43,122 nucleotides of DNA from Streptomyces rubellomurinus (GTDB lineage: Bacteria > Actinomycetota > Actinomycetes > Streptomycetales > Streptomycetaceae): NCBI RefSeq assembly GCF_000961885.1, contig NZ_JZKH01000071.1:1-43122 (forward strand), written 5' to 3'. Of this stretch, positions 6,977 through 14,778 are shown one piece after another (within the stretch, counting starts at the first letter, position 1; every line of letters begins with the position of its first letter). Made by a program: the position numbers and the translations under genes. The notes beneath the pieces were generated by a model. The model was given only the letters and a program-made list of their open reading frames with translations, made no database searches and was not told where the DNA came from.

Positions 6977-8701
6977 ATGGCCACGTCCCCCGAGACCGCC
7001 GAGCCCACGGCCGAAAGCCCGGCCCCGCGCCGCCCCGCCGCGGCTCGCAAGGTGACCCGTCACCGCGGCGAGGGCCAGTGGGGCATGGGGCACTTCACCC
7101 CGCTGAACGCCAACGAGCAGTTCAAGAAGGACGACGACGGTCTCAATGTGCGGACACGTATTGAGACGATCTACGCGCAGCGGGGCTTCGACTCGATCGA
7201 CCCGGCCGACCTGCGCGGCCGGATGCGCTGGTGGGGGCTCTACACCCAGCGCAAGGAGGGCATCGACGGCGGCAAGACCGCGATCCTGGACCCGCACGAG
7301 CTGGACGCCGAGTACTTCATGCTCCGGGTGCGGATCGACGGCGGCCGGCTGACGGTCGCCCAGCTGAAGGCGATCGCCGAGGTCTCCGAGGAGTACGCGC
7401 GCGGCACCGCCGACCTGACCGACCGCCAGAACATCCAGTACCACTGGATCCGGATCGAGGACGTCCCGGCGATCTGGCGCAAGCTGGAGGCGGTGGGCCT
7501 GTCCACCACCGAGGCCTGCGGCGACACCCCGCGCGTCGTCCTCGGCTCCCCGGTGGCCGGCGTCGCCGAGGACGAGATCATCGACGGCACCCCGGCGATC
7601 GACGAGATCCAGCGCCGCTTCATCGGCAACAAGGACTTCTCCAACCTGCCGCGCAAGTTCAAGGCCGCGGTCTCCGGCTCCCCGCGGCTGGACGTCGCGC
7701 ACGAGATCAACGACGTCGCCTTCGTCGGCGTCGTCCACCCGGAGCACGGGCCCGGCTTCGACCTGTGGGTCGGCGGCGGCCTGTCCACCAACCCCAAGCT
7801 GGGCGTGCGCCTGGGCGCCTGGGTGCCGCTGGAGCAGGTGCCGGACGTCTTCGGCGGGGTGATCGGCATCTTCCGCGACTACGGCTACCGCCGGCTGCGC
7901 AACCGCGCCCGGCTGAAGTTCCTGGTCGCCGACTGGGGCGCGGAGAAGTTCCGTCAGGTGCTGGAGGACGAGTACCTGAAGGACAAGCTCCTCGACGGGC
8001 CGGCACCGGTCGAGCCCGCCGCCCGCTGGCGCGACCACGTCGGCGTCCACCGGCAGAAGGACGGCCGGTACTTCATCGGCTTCGCGCCGCGGGTCGGCCG
8101 GGTCGACGGCAAGCTGCTCGGCGAGGTCGCCGACCTGGCCGCCGCGCACGGCAGCGACCGGGTCCGCACCACCACCGAGCAGAAGATGCTCATCCTCGAC
8201 GTCGCCGAGGAGCACGTCGACGCGGTGGTGGCCGGACTGGAGGCGCTCGACCTGCGGGTCACCCCGTCGCCGTTCCGCCGCGGCACCATGGCCTGCACCG
8301 GCATCGAGTACTGCAAGCTCGCCATCGTCGAGACCAAGCAGCGCGGCCGCACGCTCATCGACGAGCTGGAGAAGCGCCTGCCGGACTTCGACGAGCCGCT
8401 GACCATCAACATCAACGGCTGCCCGAACGCCTGCGCCCGCATCCAGGTCGCCGACTTCGGCCTCAAGGGCCAGCTCGTCACCGACGAGAACGGCGAGCAG
8501 GTCGAGGGCTACCAGGTGCACCTGGGCGGCGCGCTCGGCCTGGAGGCCGGCTTCGGCCGCAAGGTCCGCGGCCTCAAGGTCACCAGCGCCGCCCTGCCGG
8601 ACTACATCGAGCGCGTCCTGACCCGCTACCGGGCCGACCGCGCCGAGGGCGAGCGCTTCGCCCAGTGGGCGGCCCGGGCCAGTGAGGAGCAGCTGTCGTG
8701 A
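6977..8701 (+). CDS. sir: ferredoxin-type assimilatory sulfite reductase
   Basis: Siroheme/[4Fe-4S] enzyme that reduces sulfite to sulfide with six electrons, probably from ferredoxin, in the cytoplasm. The 574-residue length suits the single-chain nitrite/sulfite reductase family. The two ligand motifs are clear: CTGIEYC (C440, C446) and NGCPNAC (C482, C486), where the last Cys bridges cluster and siroheme. Two ferredoxin-like half-domains precede each redox half. ATG 6977 is preferred over GTG 6920 because AAGGA (6965-6969) lies seven bases upstream. It is the first full gene of the sulfur operon and overlaps the next gene by four bases. The neighbourhood with cysH, cysC, cysD and cysN favours sulfite over nitrite as substrate. 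Confidence 0.94.
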   Translation: MATSPETAEPTAESPAPRRPAAARKVTRHRGEGQWGMGHFTPLNANEQFKKDDDGLNVRTRIETIYAQRGFDSIDPADLRGRMRWWGLYTQRKEGIDGGKTAILDPHELDAEYFMLRVRIDGGRLTVAQLKAIAEVSEEYARGTADLTDRQNIQYHWIRIEDVPAIWRKLEAVGLSTTEACGDTPRVVLGSPVAGVAEDEIIDGTPAIDEIQRRFIGNKDFSNLPRKFKAAVSGSPRLDVAHEINDVAFVGVVHPEHGPGFDLWVGGGLSTNPKLGVRLGAWVPLEQVPDVFGGVIGIFRDYGYRRLRNRARLKFLVADWGAEKFRQVLEDEYLKDKLLDGPAPVEPAARWRDHVGVHRQKDGRYFIGFAPRVGRVDGKLLGEVADLAAAHGSDRVRTTTEQKMLILDVAEEHVDAVVAGLEALDLRVTPSPFRRGTMACTGIEYCKLAIVETKQRGRTLIDELEKRLPDFDEPLTININGCPNACARIQVADFGLKGQLVTDENGEQVEGYQVHLGGALGLEAGFGRKVRGLKVTSAALPDYIERVLTRYRADRAEGERFAQWAARASEEQLS

Positions 8702-8877
8702 GCGAAAGAGCCGCACCGTTCTTCTGCCCCTACTGCGGCGAGGAGGACCTGCGCCCGTCCGAGGCCGGGCACGGCGCCTGGGAGTGCCACGGCTGCCGCC
8801 GGGCCTTCCAGCTGAAGTTCCTCGGCCTGCTGTCACCGACCAACGGGGGTACGTCACATGAGCAGCACCGCGACTGA
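8698..8877 (+). CDS. small zinc-ribbon protein of the sulfur operon
   Basis: A 59-residue protein starting at GTG 8698, which overlaps the sulfite reductase stop (GTGA). It carries two CxxC knuckles, FFCPYCGEEDL near residue 10 and WECHGCRRAF near residue 33, spaced like a small zinc ribbon or rubredoxin-like fold; the last 20 residues are polar. Its 3' end overlaps the start of cysH by 20 bases, so translation of the three genes is probably coupled. I know of similar short proteins at this place in other streptomycete sulfur clusters, but no function. It might help deliver metal, bind a redox partner or stabilise the reductase; that is speculation. Confidence 0.85.
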   Translation: MSERAAPFFCPYCGEEDLRPSEAGHGAWECHGCRRAFQLKFLGLLSPTNGGTSHEQHRD

Positions 8878-9559
8878 CCACGCGGCGCTCGCGGAGCGGG
8901 CCGGCCGCGAGCTGGAGGAGGCCACGCCGCAGGAGATCCTGCGCTGGGCCGCCGACACCTTCGGCGGGCGGTTCTGCGTCACCTCGTCGATGGAGGACGC
9001 GGTGGTCGCCCACCTGGCCTCCTCGGTGTTCCCGGGCGTGGACGTGGTGTTCCTGGACACCGGCTACCACTTCCCGGAGACCATCGGGACCCGCGACGCG
9101 GTGGCCGCGACGATGCCGGTCAACGTCATCACGCTGAAGCCGCTGAGGACCGTGGCCGAGCAGGACGCCGAGCACGGGCCGAACCTGCACGACCGCGACC
9201 CGGACCTGTGCTGCGCGCTGCGCAAGGTCGAGCCGCTGAACCGGGGCCTCGGCGGCTACGACGCCTGGGCGACGGGGCTGCGCCGCGACGAGTCGCCGAC
9301 CCGGGCGAACACCCCGGTGGTGGCCTGGGACGCCAGGCGCCGCAAGGTCAAGATCGCCCCGATCGCCCGGTGGACGCAGCAGGACGTGGACGCCTACGTC
9401 GCCGCCCACGGGGTCCTGCTCAACCCGCTGCTGTGGGAGGGCTACACCTCGATCGGCTGCTCACCGCTGTCCTGCACCCGCAAGCCGGGTGAGGGTGAGG
9501 ACGCCCGGGCCGGGCGCTGGTCGGGCTCCGGCAAGACCGAGTGCGGCATCCACCTCTGA
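8858..9559 (+). CDS. cysH: phosphoadenylyl/adenylyl-sulfate reductase CysH
   Basis: Thioredoxin-dependent reductase that converts APS or PAPS to sulfite. The 233-residue protein has the nucleotide-binding region near SSMEDAVV (about 43-50; the family usually has SFG/SGA-type loops), the LDTGYHFPET motif (66-75), and a catalytic KTECGIHL end with nucleophile C229. The CC pair at 118-119 marks the [4Fe-4S] APS-reductase class. The second half of the cluster motif is odd: where the family has CxxC (as in GCAPCT), this protein reads GCSPLSCT, so C201 and C206 are four residues apart. The frame is intact. The gene overlaps the zinc-ribbon gene and precedes cysC by 47 bases. Presence of CysC downstream means PAPS can also be made. 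Confidence 0.94.
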   Translation: MSSTATDHAALAERAGRELEEATPQEILRWAADTFGGRFCVTSSMEDAVVAHLASSVFPGVDVVFLDTGYHFPETIGTRDAVAATMPVNVITLKPLRTVAEQDAEHGPNLHDRDPDLCCALRKVEPLNRGLGGYDAWATGLRRDESPTRANTPVVAWDARRRKVKIAPIARWTQQDVDAYVAAHGVLLNPLLWEGYTSIGCSPLSCTRKPGEGEDARAGRWSGSGKTECGIHL

Positions 9560-9606
9560 AGCGAGCCCCGTGATCCCCCGTCTCCACTCGTGTAAGGAAA
9601 GACGTC

Positions 9607-10203
9607 GTGACAGCTGACACTTTGGCCGCCGCCGGAGCCGCAGAGGCGGCCCCCCAGGCCGCCCCCTGCGAGCGCGGCGCCACCGTGTGGCTGACCGGGC
9701 TGCCGAGCGCGGGCAAGACCACGCTGGCGTTCGCGCTGGCCGAGCGGCTGCGCGCCGGCGGCCACAAGGTCGAGGTCCTGGACGGCGACGAGATCCGCGA
9801 GTTCCTGTCCAAGGGCCTCGGCTTCTCCCGCGAGGACCGGCACACCAACGTGACCCGGATCGGCTTCGTCGCCGAGAAGCTGGCCGCCAACGGCGTGAAG
9901 GTGCTCGCCCCGGTGATCGCCCCGTTCGCGGACTCGCGGGCCGCCGTGCGCGAGCGGCACGCCGCGAACGGCACCGCGTTCCTGGAGGTCCACGTCGCCA
10001 CCCCGGTCGAGCTGTGCGCCGAGCGGGACGTCAAGGGCCTGTACGCGAAGCAGGCCGCCGGCGAGATCTCCGGCCTGACCGGTGTGGACGACCCGTACGA
10101 GGCGCCCGAGGCGCCGGAGCTGCGCCTGCAGACGCAGGGCAGGGCGGTCGCCGAGTCCGCCGCCGAGCTGCACGCCTTCCTGACCGAGAGGGGCCTCGCA
10201 TGA
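9607..10203 (+). CDS. cysC: adenylylsulfate kinase CysC
   Basis: Phosphorylates APS to PAPS using ATP in the cytoplasm. The 198-residue protein has the P-loop GLPSAGKTT (31-39), the substrate-binding DGDEIREFLSKGLGFS segment that follows, and the lid region with TGVDDPYEAP near residue 160, all typical of stand-alone CysC. The GTG start at 9607 has AAGGAAAG a few bases upstream. The first 20 residues are Ala-rich and variable. Its TGA overlaps the ATG of cysD (ATGA), so the two are translationally coupled. Confidence 0.95.
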   Translation: MTADTLAAAGAAEAAPQAAPCERGATVWLTGLPSAGKTTLAFALAERLRAGGHKVEVLDGDEIREFLSKGLGFSREDRHTNVTRIGFVAEKLAANGVKVLAPVIAPFADSRAAVRERHAANGTAFLEVHVATPVELCAERDVKGLYAKQAAGEISGLTGVDDPYEAPEAPELRLQTQGRAVAESAAELHAFLTERGLA

Positions 10204-11138
10204 CCACCGCGACCGACAGCCCGGTCCGCACCGACGACACCCCGTTCGCGCTGTCCCACCTGGACGCGCTGGAGGCCGAGTCGGTGCACATCTTCCGCGA
10301 GGTCGCGGGGGAGTTCGAGCGCCCGGTGATCCTGTTCTCCGGCGGCAAGGACTCCATCGTCATGCTGCACCTGGCGCTGAAGGCCTTCGCCCCGGCGCCC
10401 GTCCCGTTCGCGCTGCTGCACGTCGACACCGGCCACAACTTCCCCGAGGTGATCGCCTACCGGGACCGCGTGGCGGCCGAGCACAACCTGCGCCTGCACG
10501 TCGCCTCCGTCCAGGACTTCATCGACCGCGGCGTGCTGCGCGAGCGCCCGGACGGCACCCGCAACCCGCTGCAGACGGTGCCGCTGCTCGACGCGATCGA
10601 GAAGGGCCGCTTCGACGCCGTGTTCGGCGGCGGCCGCCGGGACGAGGAGAAGGCCCGCGCCAAGGAGCGCGTGTTCTCCCTGCGCGACGAGTTCGGCGCC
10701 TGGGACCCGCGCCGCCAGCGCCCCGAGCTGTGGTCGCTGTACAACGGCCGGCACGCGGTCGGCGAGCACGTGCGGGTCTTCCCGCTGTCCAACTGGACCG
10801 AGCTGGACGTCTGGCAGTACATCGAGCGCGAGGGCATCGAGCTGCCGGAGATCTACTACGCGCACGAGCGGGACGTCTTCGCCCGCAACGGCATGTGGCT
10901 GACCGCCGGCGAGTGGGGCGGCCCCAAGGACACCGAGCCCGTCGAGCGGCGGCTGATCCGCTACCGCACCGTGGGCGACATGTCCTGCACCGGCGCCGTC
11001 GACTCGGACGCCACCACCATCGAGGCCGTGATCGCCGAGATCGCCGCCAGCCGCCTCACCGAGCGCGGCGCCACCCGCGCCGACGACAAGCTGTCCGAGG
11101 CCGCGATGGAAGACCGCAAGCGCGAGGGGTACTTCTAG
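10200..11138 (+). CDS. cysD: sulfate adenylyltransferase small subunit CysD
   Basis: Catalytic (ATP pyrophosphatase-type) subunit of ATP sulfurylase, which joins sulfate and ATP to make APS with energy from GTP hydrolysis by CysN. The 312-residue chain carries the PP-loop FSGGKDSIVMLHL (about 43-55), HVDTGHNFPE, and the GGRRDEEKARAKER segment near 145-158. It ends in the usual DRKREGYF. The start ATG overlaps the cysC stop, and the stop is two bases from the ATG of cysN, which matches a tight heterodimer operon. Confidence 0.96.
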   Translation: MTTATDSPVRTDDTPFALSHLDALEAESVHIFREVAGEFERPVILFSGGKDSIVMLHLALKAFAPAPVPFALLHVDTGHNFPEVIAYRDRVAAEHNLRLHVASVQDFIDRGVLRERPDGTRNPLQTVPLLDAIEKGRFDAVFGGGRRDEEKARAKERVFSLRDEFGAWDPRRQRPELWSLYNGRHAVGEHVRVFPLSNWTELDVWQYIEREGIELPEIYYAHERDVFARNGMWLTAGEWGGPKDTEPVERRLIRYRTVGDMSCTGAVDSDATTIEAVIAEIAASRLTERGATRADDKLSEAAMEDRKREGYF

Positions 11139-11140
11139 AC

Positions 11141-12448
11141 ATGAGCACTGCAACCGCCACGTCGCTGCTGCGCTTCGCCACCGCCGGGTCCGTCGACGAC
11201 GGCAAGTCCACCCTGGTCGGCCGCCTCCTGCACGACTCCAAGTCCGTGCTCGCCGACCAGCTGGAGGCCGTCGAGCACGCCTCCCGCAGCCGCGGCCAGG
11301 ACGCGCCCGACCTCGCGCTGCTCACCGACGGCCTGCGGGCCGAACGCGAGCAGGGCATCACCATCGACGTCGCCTACCGCTACTTCGCCACCCCCCGGCG
11401 CCGGTTCATCCTCGCCGACACCCCCGGGCACGTGCAGTACACCCGCAACATGGTGACCGGCGCCTCCACCGCCGAGCTCGCCGTCGTCCTGGTCGACGCC
11501 CGCAACGGCGTCGTCGAGCAGACCCGCCGGCACGCCGCCGTCGCCGCGCTGCTGCGGGTGCCGCACGTGGTGCTGGCCGTCAACAAGATGGACCTCGTCG
11601 GCTACGCCGAGCCCGTGTTCGCCGCCATCGCCGCCGAGTTCACCGCCTACGCCGCCTCGCTCGGCGTCACCGACGTGCTGGCCGTGCCGATCTCCGCCCT
11701 CGCCGGGGACAACGTCGTCGAACCGTCCGCGCACATGGACTGGTACGGCGGCCCGACCCTGCTGGAGCACCTGGAGACCGTCCCGGTCGGCAGCGACCCG
11801 AGCGCCGAGCCCGCCCGCTTCCCCGTCCAGTACGTGATCCGCCCGCAGACCGAGGAGCACCCCGACTACCGCGGCTACGCGGGCCAGTTGGCCTCCGGCG
11901 TGCTGCGGGTCGGCGACCCGGTCACCGTGCTGCCCTCCGGGCACACCACCACCGTCGCCGGGATCGACGCGCTCGGCCGCCGCACCGACATCGCCTGGGC
12001 CCCGCAGTCGGTCACCGTCCGCCTCGCCGACGACATCGACATCTCCCGCGGCGACCTCATCGCGGCCGGGGCGACTCCCGCGCCCACCAAGGACATCGAG
12101 GCCACCGTCAGCCACCTCAACGAGCGGCCGCTGCGCGCCGGGGACAAGGTGCTGCTCAAGCACACCACCCGCACCGTGCGGGCGCTGGTCAAGGAGATCT
12201 CCTACCGGATCGACATCGACAGCCTCGAACAGCGCTCCGGCGCCGAGGGGTTGAACGTCAACGACATCGGCCACGTGGTGCTGCGCACCGCCGAGCCGCT
12301 GGCCCTCGACGCCTACGCGGCCAACCGCCGCACCGGCTCGTTCCTGCTGATCGACCCGGCGGACGGCACCACCCTCACCGCCGGCATGGCGGGCGAGGCG
12401 TTCGACACCGTACGCGCCACGGACACCGCAGAGGAGGACTGGGTCTGA
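11141..12448 (+). CDS. cysN: sulfate adenylyltransferase large subunit CysN (GTPase)
   Basis: EF-Tu-like GTPase subunit of ATP sulfurylase. The 435-residue protein has G1 GSVDDGKST (15-23), the switch region EQGITIDVAYRYF, G3 DTPGHVQY (about 89-96) and G4 NKMD (about 144-147), followed by two beta-barrel domains. The C-terminus ends in an acidic tail at EEDWV, with no APS-kinase domain fused, which fits the separate cysC upstream. Its stop codon overlaps the ATG of a possible 36-residue ORF. Confidence 0.96.
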   Translation: MSTATATSLLRFATAGSVDDGKSTLVGRLLHDSKSVLADQLEAVEHASRSRGQDAPDLALLTDGLRAEREQGITIDVAYRYFATPRRRFILADTPGHVQYTRNMVTGASTAELAVVLVDARNGVVEQTRRHAAVAALLRVPHVVLAVNKMDLVGYAEPVFAAIAAEFTAYAASLGVTDVLAVPISALAGDNVVEPSAHMDWYGGPTLLEHLETVPVGSDPSAEPARFPVQYVIRPQTEEHPDYRGYAGQLASGVLRVGDPVTVLPSGHTTTVAGIDALGRRTDIAWAPQSVTVRLADDIDISRGDLIAAGATPAPTKDIEATVSHLNERPLRAGDKVLLKHTTRTVRALVKEISYRIDIDSLEQRSGAEGLNVNDIGHVVLRTAEPLALDAYAANRRTGSFLLIDPADGTTLTAGMAGEAFDTVRATDTAEEDWV

Positions 12449-12558
12449 TGCCCAGCGAGGCGTTCTCGGGCATGGACAAGGAAGGCGGCCGCATCGGCAG
12501 CGGCGTCCTCGGCAGCGGCCAGGGCGGCCTGACCCGATGTGCGGGCCGACAGGGCTGA
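12448..12558 (+). CDS. possible 36-residue ORF after cysN
   Basis: ATG 12448 overlaps the cysN stop (TGATG) and opens 36 codons ending at TGA 12556-12558. The peptide begins MPSEAFSGMDKEGG and is Gly-rich. The overlap would allow coupling, but I recognise no homolog, so it may simply be an open stretch of untranslated spacer. Confidence 0.25.
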   Translation: MPSEAFSGMDKEGGRIGSGVLGSGQGGLTRCAGRQG

Positions 12559-12691
12559 CCCGCCCTGTCACCGGGCTGTCTCCCCCACGGCCGCCCGGCC
12601 TGCCCCCGGCACACCGCTGCCGCGCGCACCACCTTCCCAACCGTCCGCCCGGGACCGCCTCCTGACGGTCCGTCCGTGAACAGGACCCACC

Positions 12692-13864
12692 ATGGCACCG
12701 AACCAGGCACCTGCGCATACCCACGCCCGCCCGAACGCCGGCCGGATCAGACGCGGCGCCGCGGCCGCCGTCGCCGCCCTGTCCGCCGCCGCCCTGCTGT
12801 CCGCCTGCGGCTACGGCTCCAAGGCCGACGACAAGGCCGACGACAAGGCGAACACCGCCGCCACCGCGGCCGGTACGGGCTCCGCCTCCGGCGCGAAGCT
12901 GTCCGCGGACAGCGTGAAGATCGGCTACTTCGCCAACCTCACCCACGGCACCCCGCTGGTCGGCCTCCAGGAAGGCATATTCCAGAAGGAGTTGGGCGCC
13001 ACCCAGATCAAGACCCAGGTGTTCAACGCCGGCCCCGCCGAGATCGAGGCGCTCAACGCCGGCTCCATCGACATCGGCTGGATCGGCCCCTCCCCCGCCA
13101 TCAACGGCTACACCAAGTCGGACGGCAAGTCGCTGCGGATCATCGGCGGTTCGGCCTCCGGCGGCGTCAAGCTCGTCGTCAACCCCGACAAGGTCGCCTC
13201 GCTGGACGACCTCAAGGGCAAGAAGATCGCCACCCCGCAGCTCGGCAACACCCAGGACGTGGCACTGCTCAACTACCTCGCCGGCAAGGGCTTCAAGGTC
13301 GACGCTGCCTCCGGCGCCGGCGACGTGTCGGTGGTGCGCACCGACAACAAGGTCACCCCCGACGCCTACCGCCAGGGCTCCATCGACGGCGCCTGGGTGC
13401 CCGAGCCGACCGCCTCCAAGCTGGTCACCCTCGGCGCGAAGGTCCTGCTCGACGAGAAGGACGTGTGGCCGGACAAGAAGTTCGTGATCACCAACATCAT
13501 CGTCTCGCAGAAGTTCCTCAAGGAGCACCCGGACGTGGTGGAGGCCGTGCTGCGCGGCTCGGTGAACGCCAACGCCTTCATCAAGGCCAACCCGGACAAG
13601 GCCAAGGCCGACGCCAACGAGGCCATCAAGAAGGACGCCGGCAACGCCCTGGAGCCGGCCGTCCTCGACCCGGCCTGGGCCGGCATCGAGTTCCTGGACG
13701 ACCCGCTGGCGGGCACCCTGCAGTCCGAGGCCGACCACGCCGTCACCGCCGGGCTCCTCAAGAAGCCCAACCTGAACGGCATCTACGACCTCACCCTGCT
13801 GAACAAGGTCCTCGCGGCCAAGAGCCTGCCCGCCGTGGCGGACGCCGGACTCGGCACCAAGTGA
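12692..13864 (+). CDS. ABC transporter substrate-binding lipoprotein (sulfonate/taurine/sulfate type)
   Basis: Extracytoplasmic solute-binding lipoprotein of the SsuA/TauA-like (NMT1/THI5-like) family, anchored through a lipobox LLSAC with C39. The signal sequence RIRRG...AALSAAALLSAC is followed by a Lys/Asp-rich linker, and then the binding domain beginning VKIGYFANLTHG. Characteristic stretches are GLQEGIFQKELG, NAGPAEIEALNAGSIDIGWIGPSPAING and GSIDGAWVPEP. The start ATG 12692 has CAGGA just upstream. It lies 243 bases after cysN and 113 bases before its ATPase. Family members bind sulfonates, taurine or related organosulfur compounds; because no monooxygenase gene (ssuD or tauD) is here and the operon is for sulfate, sulfate itself is possible. 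Confidence 0.9.
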   Translation: MAPNQAPAHTHARPNAGRIRRGAAAAVAALSAAALLSACGYGSKADDKADDKANTAATAAGTGSASGAKLSADSVKIGYFANLTHGTPLVGLQEGIFQKELGATQIKTQVFNAGPAEIEALNAGSIDIGWIGPSPAINGYTKSDGKSLRIIGGSASGGVKLVVNPDKVASLDDLKGKKIATPQLGNTQDVALLNYLAGKGFKVDAASGAGDVSVVRTDNKVTPDAYRQGSIDGAWVPEPTASKLVTLGAKVLLDEKDVWPDKKFVITNIIVSQKFLKEHPDVVEAVLRGSVNANAFIKANPDKAKADANEAIKKDAGNALEPAVLDPAWAGIEFLDDPLAGTLQSEADHAVTAGLLKKPNLNGIYDLTLLNKVLAAKSLPAVADAGLGTK

Positions 13865-13870
13865 CTCCGC

Positions 13871-13935
13871 GGTCCGGCCCCGCCCGCCCGGTCGATCCCC
13901 GATCGATGCCCACCGGCGCGGGCGGGGCCCGGACC
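13871..13935 (+). promoter_or_regulatory. large hairpin between binding-protein and ATPase genes
   Basis: A 16-bp stem (GGTCCGGCCCCGCCCG at 13871-13886, complement at 13919-13935 with one bulged C) encloses a 32-base loop that contains its own CGATC-CCC-GATCG hairpin. It lies seven bases past the binding-protein stop. Such structures often protect the 3' end of the upstream message, giving more binding protein than transporter. Confidence 0.55.
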
Positions 13936-13977
13936 CCGGCTCCGACCCGCCAGCCCTCTCCCGTGCAGGAGGCCCCC

Positions 13978-14778
13978 ATGCCCGCAGTGACCACCGAGGC
14001 CGACACCTCCGCCGTCGACGCCCCGGCCGGCGCGCCCGCCGTCCGCATCGCGCACGTCCACAAGTCCTTCGGCCGCCCCGGCGCCCGCACCCACGTCCTC
14101 GACGACATCACCCTCGACGTCGCCCCCGGCGAGTTCGTCACCCTGCTCGGCGCCTCCGGCTGCGGCAAGTCCACCCTGCTCAACCTCGTCGCCGGCCTCG
14201 ACCGGCCCTCCGCCGGCACCATCGAGGTGGCCGGCGGCCGCCCGGCGCTGATGTTCCAGGAGCACGCGCTGTTCCCCTGGCTCACCGCCGGCAGGAACAT
14301 CGAACTCGCCCTCAGGCTCGCCGGCGTGCCGCGCCCCGAACGCCGCGCCGAGGCCGAGCGCCTGCTCGAACTCGTGCGCCTCGGCGGCTCGTACGGCAAG
14401 CGGGTGCACGAGCTGTCCGGCGGCATGCGCCAGCGCGTCGCGATGGCCCGGGCGCTCGCCCAGGGCAGCAAGGTGCTGCTGATGGACGAGCCGTTCGCCG
14501 CGCTCGACGCCATCACCCGCGACGTCCTGCACGACGAGATCACCCGGATCTGGGCCGAACGGCAGCTCAGCGTCCTGTTCGTCACCCACAACGTGCGCGA
14601 GGCGGTGCGCCTGGCCCAGCGCGTCGTGCTGCTCTCCTCCCGCCCCGGCCGGGTCGCCCGGCAGTGGCTGATCGACCTGCCGCAGCCGCGCCGCATCGAG
14701 TCCTCCGGCGTCGCCGACCTGTCCATCGAGATCACCGAAGAACTGCGTGGGGAGATCCGCCGCCATGTCCAGCACTGA
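13978..14778 (+). CDS. ABC transporter ATP-binding protein (SsuB/TauB type)
   Basis: Cytoplasmic ATPase that powers the importer encoded with its neighbours. The 266-residue protein has Walker A GASGCGKST (about 59-67), the Q-loop MFQEHALFPW, the signature LSGGMRQRVAMARAL, Walker B VLLMDEPFAALD and the switch VTHNV. This set is typical of the nitrate/sulfonate/taurine subfamily. ATG 13978 has CAGGAGG upstream. Its end overlaps the permease start by 14 bases. Confidence 0.93.
   Translation: MPAVTTEADTSAVDAPAGAPAVRIAHVHKSFGRPGARTHVLDDITLDVAPGEFVTLLGASGCGKSTLLNLVAGLDRPSAGTIEVAGGRPALMFQEHALFPWLTAGRNIELALRLAGVPRPERRAEAERLLELVRLGGSYGKRVHELSGGMRQRVAMARALAQGSKVLLMDEPFAALDAITRDVLHDEITRIWAERQLSVLFVTHNVREAVRLAQRVVLLSSRPGRVARQWLIDLPQPRRIESSGVADLSIEITEELRGEIRRHVQH

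Noticed and set aside
6505..7050. Extension of the BrkB frame by about 180 residues upstream
   Set aside because: It would run antisense through the leader peptide and the start of sulfite reductase, and the added residues show no family similarity; GTG 6504 fits a leaderless start.
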